The notes under the pieces were generated by a model, which saw nothing but the letters and a program-made list of their open reading frames with translations, ran no database searches and was not told the DNA's origin. This document shows, piece by piece, positions 44,283 to 53,521 of a stretch of 64,000 nt of DNA. This DNA comes from Microcaldota archaeon (GTDB taxonomy: Archaea; Micrarchaeota; Micrarchaeia; Micrarchaeales; Micrarchaeaceae): assembly GCA_021817565.1 (NCBI GenBank), contig JAKAUP010000003.1:207026-271025 (forward strand), read 5' to 3'. The number at the start of each line of letters is the position of its first letter. Position 1 is the first letter of the stretch. Made by a program: the position numbers and the translations under genes.

Positions 44283-45359
44283 TTACTTCCCTGAGGGCAG
44301 TGCCTTAGGGTTATTCCCTTCTAGCTCATTTTTCTCTTCAAACCTTACTAGGTGGCTGCCCCAGAGCCTCCATACTACTACGTCCCAATCCCTAGCTCTG
44401 CCGCTTCTCACTATGCCGTGTAGCAACCTTTCAGCCCAGTTAAGCATCTTGTTTAGCTCCATTCTTATCTTAGCGGTAAAGGCTGCGCTGTCCTTAGTGC
44501 CATCTAGATACATATTCATCCACTGAGTGAGGAACAGGAACAGTTTGTCATAGAGAGATATGAATTCTTCTCTTGTCATCTCCTCGCTATTAAGGAATAC
44601 TATCTTTCCTCTCTTGTCATCGTAGAAGGCATTAAAGTGAGCACTGGAATTTCTAAGCTTCTCTGCCATCTGATTAAATATGGTGTCCTCTAAAAGGGCG
44701 GCGTCAGGGATAACCTGTTTCTTATCGCATTCATCCTTATAGACATCTTCCAACATTCCCTGTATTACTCCAGAAGTGGCATGACTGCCTATATCCTCCT
44801 TTTTCATTCTGGCTTTCTTCTTTCCTTCGATTAGCTCCTTTCTGAAGTAGTTGATTGACTGGCCTTCGATTGTTTGATTCCGCTCTAGATAAACAAAGAA
44901 GCAGGAATCCACGTTATTCAAAAGAAGTTCATATAGATTCTGGAACAGGTAGATAAACAACGCCGCTTTGATATTGTCTGTCAGACCTTCTCCACCCTTC
45001 TCTATATCTGAAACTACTCTTAGCGTGTAATGCATAGGCCCGACCATCTTCATAAAGGCTACAAAATCGGATTCGTTGATGCCCCTAAGAAACCCAAGAA
45101 TCCACGTTTCCCCTTTGGTTAACGTCATCCTTTTCTGCACTTCTGTTTCTACGCTGCTGATTTTGTCATATAACTCAGCACATTGCTCGTCAGTTATGAG
45201 TTCCTCTACATTTGTATTTTTTACAAAAGTCCACAAGGACATGCAGTTGCCCAACCTGGCTTCAAAATCACGCAGCCATCCCTCTTTTGTCAGACCAGAA
45301 GGCATAGCTACGCCGATGCTGGTCAATATCTCATTAATCAGGCCCTCGTTCTCTGCCAT
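44283..45359 (-). CDS. HEPN-like protein, putative RNase/defence gene
   Basis: 358 residues, mostly helical, no membrane segment. MAEKLRNSSAHFNAFYDD (about residues 230-247) fits the HEPN catalytic pattern R-N-x3-H, and the following EEFISLYDKLFLFLTQWM suits a HEPN helix. HEPN proteins are commonly metal-independent RNases in toxin-antitoxin and abortive-infection systems. No antitoxin-like nucleotidyltransferase neighbour. Starts 76 bases past the 3' end of tRNA-Asn. The remaining domains are not recognised. Confidence 0.55.
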   Translation of the reverse strand: MAENEGLINEILTSIGVAMPSGLTKEGWLRDFEARLGNCMSLWTFVKNTNVEELITDEQCAELYDKISSVETEVQKRMTLTKGETWILGFLRGINESDFVAFMKMVGPMHYTLRVVSDIEKGGEGLTDNIKAALFIYLFQNLYELLLNNVDSCFFVYLERNQTIEGQSINYFRKELIEGKKKARMKKEDIGSHATSGVIQGMLEDVYKDECDKKQVIPDAALLEDTIFNQMAEKLRNSSAHFNAFYDDKRGKIVFLNSEEMTREEFISLYDKLFLFLTQWMNMYLDGTKDSAAFTAKIRMELNKMLNWAERLLHGIVRSGRARDWDVVVWRLWGSHLVRFEEKNELEGNNPKALPSGK

Positions 45360-45435
45360 TGTTCTCCATTATATTTAGCATGGCAGATAGTTATAGCCTA
45401 TTATCTTGTGGCACGGGGTCGTACCTGAAGCGCAT

Positions 45436-45507
45436 CGCCCGAAGCAGGGATCGAACCTGCGACCTTCCGGTTAACAGCCGGACGCTCTACCATTGAGCTA
45501 CTCGGGC
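45436..45507 (-). tRNA. tRNA-Asn(GTT)
   Basis: 72 bases. Acceptor GCCCGAG/TTCGGGC, D arm GCTC/GAGC, anticodon arm CCGGC-TGTTAAC-CCGG-like with anticodon GTT, T arm GCAGG-TTCGATC-CCTGC, discriminator G, no CCA encoded. Its first 10 bases overlap the 3' end of the upstream reading frame. Confidence 0.95.
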
Positions 45508-46178
45508 ATCATGAATTCCGGTACTTCTATGTTGATTACGCTGAGCGAGATATCCTCAGAATATGTGTCTGTTGTCTTTATGTCGTTTACGGACTGGTCG
45601 TACCTCAGGAACTTAAAGTCTTTCTCTGAATCTATCGGAGCATATATAAATACCTTGGCGTCGTCCGAATCGATTATGTCGAAGCTTCCCAGGTATCTTC
45701 TCCCTTTGTGCATGAACATGTATATGTTCGTTATATTTCCTGATGACGCCGATGTGTCTATTAACTCCATTACCATAGGCTTGTAATCCTTTGCAAGTAT
45801 CTTTACAATGTCCTTCTTTTCCGGCGTTCTTTCCTTTATGTTCGCCGCATCAAGCTCCAGGATTGGTATCACGTAGCTTTTGTAGTTCAGGTGTGCGGGA
45901 TACCTTTCCAGTATCTCTATGTTCTCCTTGTTGGACTGGTCCTGATTTGAGTATATGCACATCTTCCCCTTTTTCTCTGTTTCGAAGAAGTATGCCAGCT
46001 TAGTTCCCGATATGCTCTCCCCTATGGAGAAAAGTATCTTTTTTCCTCCTTTTTCTATGAGGAACAGCGGGGTGTTTGGCCCGTCTGGCGAGTAGGTGCT
46101 CCTTGCAAGGTCTGATATTGACCGCACTTTTATAAAGAACAGGGATAGAGTGCCCTCTCTCTTGCTTTCTCCCTTCAA
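45498..46178 (-). CDS. Unknown soluble protein, last gene of the response-regulator operon
   Basis: 226 residues, beta-rich pattern with repeated strand-turn segments (KKILFSIGESISGTKLAYFF, GRRYLGSFDIIDSDDAKVFI); begins MKGESKREGTLSLFFIKVRS, no signal peptide. Nine bases after the secreted-protein gene. The stop codon lies inside the tRNA-Asn sequence. No family recognised. Confidence 0.65.
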   Translation of the reverse strand: MKGESKREGTLSLFFIKVRSISDLARSTYSPDGPNTPLFLIEKGGKKILFSIGESISGTKLAYFFETEKKGKMCIYSNQDQSNKENIEILERYPAHLNYKSYVIPILELDAANIKERTPEKKDIVKILAKDYKPMVMELIDTSASSGNITNIYMFMHKGRRYLGSFDIIDSDDAKVFIYAPIDSEKDFKFLRYDQSVNDIKTTDTYSEDISLSVINIEVPEFMMPE

Positions 46179-46187
46179 AGTATCACC

Positions 46188-47018
46188 TTATATGTGTTTT
46201 ATTATCTCCCCTATTACATACATCACATCCATTGCTGGCTGGTATATTATCGGGAATGTCTCTGCCCCTCCGCCTATTGCGGTATAATCGCTGAGTATGC
46301 CACTTTTCACCACTATTGTGACGTTTGTCTCTTTGTATACCATTGGGCTTGATATGGACTGCACAAGCAGTTTGGTATTGTAAACCCCAGGTATGTATTC
46401 GTTTATACCATATATGAATGTCTTTGTGGTGTGATGCGGCGCGATTGCTGTTTCTGTCTGGTTCCATGCGGGCAGCCCATCGAGCGTTATTATGAATGGG
46501 TTGTCAGATACTCCAGTATTGTTTATCGATATCAATATGTCTGCATTTGATCCTGCGTTTATGTATAGTACGGCAGGACTTACCTGCAGTTTGAAAACAT
46601 CGGGAGTTACGTTTATGTAGCCCGTAAATGTTAGCGTTCCCAGCCCTGAATAATTGCCTATGTTGACTGCCTGGAATGTTATTGGATATTCGCCTGGGGG
46701 CGTATCTGCCGCAGGCTTTATCAGCACAGGAAGGTCAACCGTGTTCAGCGATGAGTTCTGCACTACCCATCCGGGAGGCGCCTTCTTCACTACAAGCTCA
46801 TTCCATCCAAGATTGAGATAATTTCCAGAATCTGTGTAGGTCGATGCTGTTATGTTTACATAGAATGTCTGGCCTGGACCCACCTTTCCCAGATAGACTG
46901 TAGATCCGTTTGTTATGCTTTTTACAACCGGTTCATACATGCTTGCTGTCGGTCCAGCCAAGCTTACGCTCAAAAAAGCGAACGCAAGGACCATTATAAG
47001 CAGGTTGCTGCGCATCAT
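46188..47018 (-). CDS. Secreted protein with NEW3/CARDB-like repeats
   Basis: 276 residues. Signal peptide LLIMVLAFAFLSVSLAGPTA, then beta-sandwich repeats with NITASTYTDSGNYLNLG and PPGEYPITFQAVNIGN, SNADILISINNTGVSDNPF, typical of NEW3/CARDB-like extracellular domains. Probably cell surface or filament-associated. 55 bases after the pilin-like gene. Confidence 0.7.
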   Translation of the reverse strand: MMRSNLLIMVLAFAFLSVSLAGPTASMYEPVVKSITNGSTVYLGKVGPGQTFYVNITASTYTDSGNYLNLGWNELVVKKAPPGWVVQNSSLNTVDLPVLIKPAADTPPGEYPITFQAVNIGNYSGLGTLTFTGYINVTPDVFKLQVSPAVLYINAGSNADILISINNTGVSDNPFIITLDGLPAWNQTETAIAPHHTTKTFIYGINEYIPGVYNTKLLVQSISSPMVYKETNVTIVVKSGILSDYTAIGGGAETFPIIYQPAMDVMYVIGEIIKHI

Positions 47019-47073
47019 ACCGATTAAGGGAAATCTATACTTAAATTCCTTTCCTTTGGTGCCTTCTACCCTA

Positions 47074-47604
47074 TCAGCTGTATTTTGTGGTTACCTGGAC
47101 TATCTTTGCATAGTTGTTTGTGTGCAGCCCTTCCACAGTATAGTTTATGAAAAGGTAGCCGTTGAATATGTTCCCCGATTTTGACTTGTCTATGCCCCCA
47201 GACCCATAGCAGTATACATATATTGAATTTGAGGAATCGCTTGCGAGTACCATGGGATTTGCAAGGTAATTGCCAGGGTATGCGGAAGAGTCTGACGAGT
47301 AATTCTTTATGTGCACATTCCCATATTCAGGAAGCGATGCGTTTGTTGTGTTTGGCGTCGTAGAACATGCCGCCCCGTTAATTTTGAGCGTTACCCCGGT
47401 AACCTGTGCGAGCTTCACGTTCATTACACCAGTGGCGTTTATTGCATACGCATTGCATATGTATCCAGGGGACGGGGTGCAGGTGCTGCCTGAAAGGTAA
47501 GGGGTGAGAACCCCGGAAGACGCGATGATGTATATTGCCGCAGCTATTATTATCAGTGCAGATCCGTATGATATGAGGTAGTCTATGGCGGATTGCGCCT
47601 TCAT
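47074..47604 (-). CDS. Class III signal-peptide pilin-like protein
   Basis: 176 residues from ATG 47604 (track start 47649 overlaps the upstream gene). MKAQSAIDYLISYGSALIII resembles the class III signal: charged n-region, cleavage near QSAIDYL, then a hydrophobic helix. Extracellular part has two Cys pairs and many Asn sequons. Likely exported by a type IV-pilus-like machine not in this window. Confidence 0.75.
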   Translation of the reverse strand: MKAQSAIDYLISYGSALIIIAAAIYIIASSGVLTPYLSGSTCTPSPGYICNAYAINATGVMNVKLAQVTGVTLKINGAACSTTPNTTNASLPEYGNVHIKNYSSDSSAYPGNYLANPMVLASDSSNSIYVYCYGSGGIDKSKSGNIFNGYLFINYTVEGLHTNNYAKIVQVTTKYS

Positions 47605-47620
47605 TCCCTTTCTCCCTACC

Positions 47621-48835
47621 TCAATTCTTTTCTCCCTTCTTGTCCTCATTTTTCTTGCCTATGTTAAGCTTTACGCCTTGCGAATCGCGCTTTATCGATA
47701 CATCGAGGTCGTCCCTTCCCAAGAGTTTCTGGAGCTCTGTGTATGTGTACAGCCCCACCTCCTTCTTCTCGTTCTGCACCTTCCTTTCCTTAAGTATCTT
47801 CTCCCTTTTCTCCTTTAGTTTCTGCTTGTGTGTCTCCTCGTAGATAAGCGAAAGCTTCGGTATGTCGCCGGTTTCGAAGAGGTTTTCCACAAAGTCTATT
47901 GCAGCGTTCTTGTAACCGTGATCCTGGAGTATGAACGGTGTCACTTCCTCGAACTCCTTTGTGACTGATTGCACAACACTTGCAACCTCATTCGAGTTCC
48001 CTGCTATGACGAATTCGTCGCTGTTCAGGAAGCCTATGAACGCGTTCCTTTTCTCCGTATTTATTACATCCTGCATCAGCTGCGATATGAGTCTGAGTAT
48101 GACGGCACGCTGCGCCTCCCCGAACTTGGAGGAGTATGCTGAAAGCCCTTCCACCTTTATGGTACCCATCGTGTACTTCTCCCCCTCTCTTACGTATCGT
48201 TCTATCTCCTCGGATATCCTCTGGTCGTTCGGCAGGTCTATCAGAGGGTCAAACTTCTTCCCCTTCTTGCTCAGGAATAGCGTTGTCAGGTTTCTCAGCT
48301 CGGAGGGATTGAACGGCTTCCTTATATAATAATCCGCACCGTACTTTATTCCCTTGAACCTATTGCTTGTAGGGTCCATCGCGCTCACTATTATTACGAC
48401 AGTTCCCTTAGTGTCAGGATCCTCCTTTATCGTCTGGCATATGTCTAATCCGTCCTTGTGGGGAAGCATAAGGTCAAGCACCACTAGGTCTGGTTTTATG
48501 GCACGTACCTTTCCCATTGCCTCCCCGCCATCATATATCTGAGTTATCTCGAATCCCTTGCCTATCGATATCGCCATTAACCTGTTGATATTCTTGTCGT
48601 CCTCGACTATCAGAACCTTCTTTGGACTGTCTTGGCTCTTGAGGAGGTAATATGTCCGTATTGTCCCGTTCTTGCTCTCTGCTATTGCCTTTTCCTGCTC
48701 CAGTTCCGCTATCGCGTCGTCTAGCGCACCATTTCCGAAGCCCTCCTTTGACACTATGTCGTACAACTCATTGTAGGTTATCTGGAGCTTGTCCTTCAGT
48801 ATATTTATAACGCCATCCCTAAGTACTTGGTTCAT
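47621..48835 (-). CDS. Response regulator: winged-helix, receiver and degenerate GGDEF-like domain
   Basis: 404 residues. N-terminus (1-65) looks like a winged helix; residues 72-190 are a receiver: KVLIVEDDKNINRLMAISIG, phosphorylatable Asp in VVLDLMLPHKDGLD, Lys in YYIRKPFNPSEL. Then DPLIDLPNDQRISEEI and FIGFLNSDEFVIAG align to GGDEF-domain entry and signature, with NSDEF for GGDEF, so cyclase activity is unlikely. Lys/Glu coiled tail. First gene of an operon with pilin-like and secreted proteins. Confidence 0.75.
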   Translation of the reverse strand: MNQVLRDGVINILKDKLQITYNELYDIVSKEGFGNGALDDAIAELEQEKAIAESKNGTIRTYYLLKSQDSPKKVLIVEDDKNINRLMAISIGKGFEITQIYDGGEAMGKVRAIKPDLVVLDLMLPHKDGLDICQTIKEDPDTKGTVVIIVSAMDPTSNRFKGIKYGADYYIRKPFNPSELRNLTTLFLSKKGKKFDPLIDLPNDQRISEEIERYVREGEKYTMGTIKVEGLSAYSSKFGEAQRAVILRLISQLMQDVINTEKRNAFIGFLNSDEFVIAGNSNEVASVVQSVTKEFEEVTPFILQDHGYKNAAIDFVENLFETGDIPKLSLIYEETHKQKLKEKREKILKERKVQNEKKEVGLYTYTELQKLLGRDDLDVSIKRDSQGVKLNIGKKNEDKKGEKN

Positions 48836-48975
48836 GTGGTCACCTCATATATATCCCATAAAAAGTTAATATTACTTTCTGATTTGGTTCGTGGCGCACA
48901 TGGTTAGATATAAAAACCTCTGTTAATGAATAGTATTGTGATGACTGAGGTAATCGCTGAGCTTTGCTGTGATGA

Positions 48976-49653
48976 ATGGTAGGCAGGCTGAAGAGGTTGT
49001 TCCTGATGCCCTACGAGAAGAACCAGTTTATAAGGATAAGCGACTTGAGCCAAATGGGCTCCTGCGAAACAAAATTCGTTAAGGCGATCGCTGGTGAGCT
49101 GTTTCCCACAAAGGCTATGCAAATAGGGAGCATCATGCACGAAAACCTTGCGAAGAGCCAACCAAAGATGACCCAGGAAGAGATAGTAGAGAACATACAG
49201 AAAAGGGAGGAGTTCAGAATTACTGAGATGCCCATACGCGATTTCAAGCTAATGCTGAGCGGACGAATAGATAGCCTCTACTTTACAGGCAAAGTGCACA
49301 TGGGAAGGAATGAGTGCATTGTAATAGACAGCAAGTATTCAAGGGTACCGTATCTCACTATACCGACTTACTACATGATACAGCTTGTCGCTTATGCCAT
49401 GGCTGTAGAACATTCCAGCACATACGGAAGAACCTGCTTTGTCTCTGGTGTGAGGTTGATAAGCAGGGAGAGGGAAACGCACAATATAACAGGGAGCGTT
49501 GATGCGAATAGGGAAACGCTTGACGTATGCGAACCCCATATGGATGAACTGTTGCGAAGGGCGGATGAGCTTAAGTCTGGAAAGGCCCCGGAACACAGGC
49601 TTTTTGATATCAACAAAGGGAAGTGGGTGGCTTGTTACTGTAGGACTGATTAG
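48976..49653 (+). CDS. Cas4/RecB-like PD-(D/E)XK nuclease
   Basis: 225 residues. ISDLSQMGSCETKFVKAI is the RecB-type N-terminal helix with one Cys; LMLSGRIDSLYF (Asp), CIVIDSKYSR (D-x-K) and YMIQLVAYAMAVE (QxxxY) are the nuclease motifs; the tail VACYC has two more Cys, possibly an Fe-S site with fewer ligands than Cas4. No cas genes or arrays nearby. Its stop abuts alaS. Role inferred as DNA end-processing. Confidence 0.75.
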   Translation: MVGRLKRLFLMPYEKNQFIRISDLSQMGSCETKFVKAIAGELFPTKAMQIGSIMHENLAKSQPKMTQEEIVENIQKREEFRITEMPIRDFKLMLSGRIDSLYFTGKVHMGRNECIVIDSKYSRVPYLTIPTYYMIQLVAYAMAVEHSSTYGRTCFVSGVRLISRERETHNITGSVDANRETLDVCEPHMDELLRRADELKSGKAPEHRLFDINKGKWVACYCRTD

Positions 49654-52326
49654 ATGCTTAGCAAAGACGGGTTAAGGAAAGATTTCTCCAAGGATTACAA
49701 AAAATATTATTACAACAAGACTTTCTCGGAGAAGGGCTTTGAGAGAAAGAGCTGCGCGCAGTGCGGGAAAAATTTCTGGAGCATGGATCCGGCAAAGGTG
49801 TTGTGCGGAGATGCGGAGCACGAGGGATATTCCTTCATAAAGGAAAGAACTTCTGATGAAAGTTATGTTGGCTTTTGGAAGGAATTCGCAGGTTTTTTTA
49901 CGCGTAATGGACATTCTGAGGTTGATGCTTATCCTGTTGTGAGCAGATGGCGGCAGGACCTTTACTTTACGATTGCGAGCATACAGGATTTCCAGAGGAT
50001 AGAGGAAGGAAGGATGAATTTTGAATACCAAAAAAATCCTCTTGTTGTGCCGCAGATATGCTTAAGGTTCAATGACATACCTAATGTAGGGATAAGTGGA
50101 AGGCATCTTACCTCTTTTATGATGGCCGGCCAGCACTCTTTCAACTACCCTAAAGAGGGGTACTGGAAGGACGAGACCATAAGGCTCAATTACGATTTTC
50201 TTACAAAGCACGTGGGTTTAGACCCAAAAAAGATGAGCTATGTCGAGGACGTATGGGCGATGGGAGACTTTTCCGAGTTCGGACCCAGTATAGAAGCCTT
50301 TGCCGGCGGGCTTGAACTAGTCAATAACGTGTTTACCGAATTTGAGCACATTGACGGGAAAATATCAGAGCTAAAGGGGAAGGTGATAGACGTAGGATGG
50401 GGTTTCGAAAGACTACTTTGGTATAAGACAGGAAAACAGACGATTTACGATGCGGTTTTCCAGAATGTGCTCGAATATATATACAGGGCATCTGGGATAC
50501 GTCCCGATTATAATTTATATTCAAAGGTTGCTGGTGTTTCCGGAAAGATAGATATCTCTGAGAAGGCGTCCCACAAGTCCGTTGAGGATGAATTGTTAAG
50601 GTTGTCTGGGGTTGAAAAGAAGGATTATGAGAGTGTGATAAAGCCGCTGCAGGCGGCTTATGCAATAGCGGACCACACCAGAACCCTCCTCTTTGCAATA
50701 AGTGACGGGGCTTTGCCCAGCAATGTTGGCGGGGGATACAATCTAAGGGTAATACTTAGAAGGGCGTTAAATTTTACGGAGAGGTATGGGGGTTTGGACC
50801 TTCTCCGGATTGTTGAGATGCATGCGGCAGAGCTCAAGCATCTTTACCCGAGAATAGACCAGAATATGGAGGTAATAAAAGATATATTTGATATAGAGAA
50901 GAGAAGATATGCGACAATGAGAGGTAGCGCAAATAGGATAGTGGAGCAGTTGCTATCTAAGGAGCAGAAGATAGGCATTGAACACCTAAAAATGCTTTAC
51001 CAGAGCAACGGCATAACCCCGGATTTCATACAGAATGTGGCGGATGAAAAGCATCTCAACATCAGCATAGGGGATGATGCTTATTCTGAGATAATAAAGG
51101 GCGACTTTGTAGATAAGAAGAAAACGGAAAGGGCCAATTATGATACGGAAGGGATAAAGAAGACGAAGAAGCTCTATTACGATTTTGAGGAAAGGGCGAA
51201 CGCGAAAGTAGTGAGAGTATTCAAGAACGCTGTGGTGCTTGACCGGACCCCTTTTTATCCGGAAGGAGGAGGACAGGAGGCAGATCGTGGAGAGATATCC
51301 GGAGAGAAAGTGGTAGATGTTAGAAACATTCACGGAGTGATAGTTCATGTGCTTTCTGGTGAGTGCCCTTTCAAGGAAAATGATAGCGTAGAGTGTGTTG
51401 TGGAACACGAAAGAAGAAGCAGGCTGATGGCGCATCACACCGCAACACACCTCATAAGCGCAGCCGCGCGTAAGATTCTAGGAAACCATGCATGGCAGGA
51501 GGGTGCAGGAAAGGGTCCAGAAAAAGCGCACATAGACATAGCGCATTTCGATTCGCTCTCGGAAGAGCAGGTAAGAAGGATAGAAAGACAGGCGAACTTG
51601 TGGATATTGGATGGGATATCTGTTGATGTGAACGAGATGGAGAGGTCAAAGGCGGAGCAGGAATACGGCTTTGGGATATACCAGGGGCATGGTGTGCCTG
51701 CCTCAGTGCTTAGGGTTGTGACCATACGCAACCTAGACGGGGAACTTATAGATGCTGAAGCTTGCGGGGGGCTGCATGTGAAGGGCAGAGAGTATATGTT
51801 GGGCTCTATAAGGGTAATATCTTATTCGAAGATACATGATGGGGTTAACAGGCTGGAATATGTTGCCGGGAAGGCGTGCCTTGACTATGTGGATGCGCTT
51901 GAAAGAAAGATAGAGTTCGTAGCAAAGGCTGCTGGTATAGACAGGGACAAGATGGAAGGGAGGGTACCGCAGCTCATGAAGGAGCTTGATGTTTACAGGA
52001 AGAGGTACAACGAGGCACTGCAGCACTTGGGTGGCATAGAGGCAGAAGCGATACTCTCAAAAGAGCATTCTAAAAAGATAGTGAAGAAGGTTGGGTACAA
52101 TAGGCTTATGCTCAGGGAGATTGCTACGCGCATAGCGAATGCGGACGATAAGGCGATAGCGTTGCTCTATAACGATGAGATGGAGGTTGTGTGTATATCA
52201 GGCGTGAAGTCTGGGATAAGCGCCCAGGACTTCATTAAAGAGCATGCCGGAAGTATACTAAAAGGCGGCGTGTTCATTGGAGGGGGAAGCAGTAGGATAG
52301 CCGAAGGCACAATAAACAGTAAGTAA
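49654..52326 (+). CDS. alaS: Alanyl-tRNA synthetase (archaeal type)
   Basis: 890 residues. Class II catalytic core (CLRFNDIPNVGISGRHLTSF), the tRNA-recognition region, the editing-domain HHTATHL and the distal CGGLHV zinc-binding motif are present, plus a C-terminal domain. Includes the archaeal N-terminal zinc-like region CAQCGKNFWSMDP. Followed by tRNA-Lys. Confidence 0.96.
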   Translation: MLSKDGLRKDFSKDYKKYYYNKTFSEKGFERKSCAQCGKNFWSMDPAKVLCGDAEHEGYSFIKERTSDESYVGFWKEFAGFFTRNGHSEVDAYPVVSRWRQDLYFTIASIQDFQRIEEGRMNFEYQKNPLVVPQICLRFNDIPNVGISGRHLTSFMMAGQHSFNYPKEGYWKDETIRLNYDFLTKHVGLDPKKMSYVEDVWAMGDFSEFGPSIEAFAGGLELVNNVFTEFEHIDGKISELKGKVIDVGWGFERLLWYKTGKQTIYDAVFQNVLEYIYRASGIRPDYNLYSKVAGVSGKIDISEKASHKSVEDELLRLSGVEKKDYESVIKPLQAAYAIADHTRTLLFAISDGALPSNVGGGYNLRVILRRALNFTERYGGLDLLRIVEMHAAELKHLYPRIDQNMEVIKDIFDIEKRRYATMRGSANRIVEQLLSKEQKIGIEHLKMLYQSNGITPDFIQNVADEKHLNISIGDDAYSEIIKGDFVDKKKTERANYDTEGIKKTKKLYYDFEERANAKVVRVFKNAVVLDRTPFYPEGGGQEADRGEISGEKVVDVRNIHGVIVHVLSGECPFKENDSVECVVEHERRSRLMAHHTATHLISAAARKILGNHAWQEGAGKGPEKAHIDIAHFDSLSEEQVRRIERQANLWILDGISVDVNEMERSKAEQEYGFGIYQGHGVPASVLRVVTIRNLDGELIDAEACGGLHVKGREYMLGSIRVISYSKIHDGVNRLEYVAGKACLDYVDALERKIEFVAKAAGIDRDKMEGRVPQLMKELDVYRKRYNEALQHLGGIEAEAILSKEHSKKIVKKVGYNRLMLREIATRIANADDKAIALLYNDEMEVVCISGVKSGISAQDFIKEHAGSILKGGVFIGGGSSRIAEGTINSK

Positions 52327-52357
52327 TAAATAATTTGTATGAGGCATCTTTATACCC

Positions 52358-52435
52358 GGACCTGTAACTCAGTTTGGCTAGAGTGGGAGGCTTTTAACCT
52401 CTAAGTCGAGGGTTCAAATCCCTCCAGGTCCGCCA
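52358..52435 (+). tRNA. tRNA-Lys(TTT), CCA encoded
   Basis: 75 bases plus CCA. Acceptor GGACCTG/CAGGTCC, D-stem ACTC/GAGT, anticodon arm GGAGG-CTTTTAA-CCTCT (TTT), T arm GAGGG-TTCAAAT-CCCTC, discriminator G, then CCA in the DNA, unlike the two tRNA-Ser, tRNA-Gly and tRNA-Asn genes here. About 1.1 kb upstream of lysS. Confidence 0.95.
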
Positions 52436-52489
52436 ACCAATTTTTACTTAGGGTTAAAGGACCTGCATACTTCGTTATATATTTTTGTT

Positions 52490-53491
52490 GTGATGTTATT
52501 TGGTTCTGATTTAGGGTGTTGTTTTTTGACATTTCAGCTGAATCTTTGGAATCCTGCGGATCTTACACTAATAGGGATAGTAGTTACAGCGTATGTTCTT
52601 GGACTGATACATGGTATAACTCCTGACGAGCATACATGGCCAATAACGTTTTCGTATGCAGTGGGAAGCGGGAACACAAAAGGGGGAATGAAAGCGGGAC
52701 TTATCTTCTCGAGTGGTTTTACCATACAGAGGGCGGCCATGTCTGAAGTTGCATACTTCGCGCTTGCCGGGATATTCATGACCGCCGCTGCATTCGGAAT
52801 AACATATATTTTTGTAGGGATAGCAATGTTTGCCGCTGGCGCTTACATAAAGAGAAGGAGCATATATCCGCACTGGCACACACTTGAGGACTGGCTTGAC
52901 AGGCACTTCAACATACATAAACACGGAGAGGAGAGAGGAGAGCTTAGTCATAAGAGAAATCCAATAATGCATAAGACAGGAAAGAAAGATGATGAACTTA
53001 AGCCCGTACCAAGCAGACTGGCCTTTTTGCATGGACTGATAGCAGGATTTGGTTTTGGAGCATTTGCGCTTATCATTTACACAGTGCTCTCTCCAGAGAT
53101 GGGCAGCCCATGGCTAGGCTGGCTGCCAGGGGCAATGTTCGGTCTTGGCACCATGACCATGCAGATTCTCTTTGGGGCAGCCTTCGGAAAGTGGCTCGCC
53201 GGGATAAAGAAGTTAACAAAGGAGGGAATAAGCTTTGTATCTAGAACAATAAGTTCAGACGTTCTGTTCTATGGAGGAATGGCCTTTGCGATTGCCGGGG
53301 CATCCATACTAGCATTTCCCTCGATACTTAATTATGCGATAGTTACTCCGATATACGTGCACAACCTGCATAACCTTGGGGTAGGATTCTTCATTGTGAT
53401 ACTGGTTGTTGTAATAATAGGGTTCCTTTCCTACAGAAGAGCCATAGCAAGAGCCTCGACGCTCTATTCCGTGAAAGCGGTAAGAAGTTAA
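52490..53491 (+). CDS. NicO/RcnA-like metal permease
   Basis: Up to 333 residues with 6-7 membrane helices. AYVLGLIHGITPDEHTWPIT resembles the metal-binding GxxHxxxPDH motif of NicO/RcnA transporters; a His-rich cytosolic loop (HFNIHKHGEERGELSH) follows helix 3. Probably Ni or Co transport. Start uncertain: the box TTATATATTT (52475-52484) is only a few bases before GTG 52490/ATG 52493, so a TTG at 52526 may be the real start. Confidence 0.7.
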   Translation: MMLFGSDLGCCFLTFQLNLWNPADLTLIGIVVTAYVLGLIHGITPDEHTWPITFSYAVGSGNTKGGMKAGLIFSSGFTIQRAAMSEVAYFALAGIFMTAAAFGITYIFVGIAMFAAGAYIKRRSIYPHWHTLEDWLDRHFNIHKHGEERGELSHKRNPIMHKTGKKDDELKPVPSRLAFLHGLIAGFGFGAFALIIYTVLSPEMGSPWLGWLPGAMFGLGTMTMQILFGAAFGKWLAGIKKLTKEGISFVSRTISSDVLFYGGMAFAIAGASILAFPSILNYAIVTPIYVHNLHNLGVGFFIVILVVVIIGFLSYRRAIARASTLYSVKAVRS

Positions 53492-53521
53492 AATCTTGAT
53501 GTACTTATTATTGGGATTGTT

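Noticed and set aside
43248-45435. Search for att repeats of tRNA-Gly or tRNA-Asn 3' ends in the island
   Set aside because: No copy of either 3' end found by eye, so no attachment site was called.
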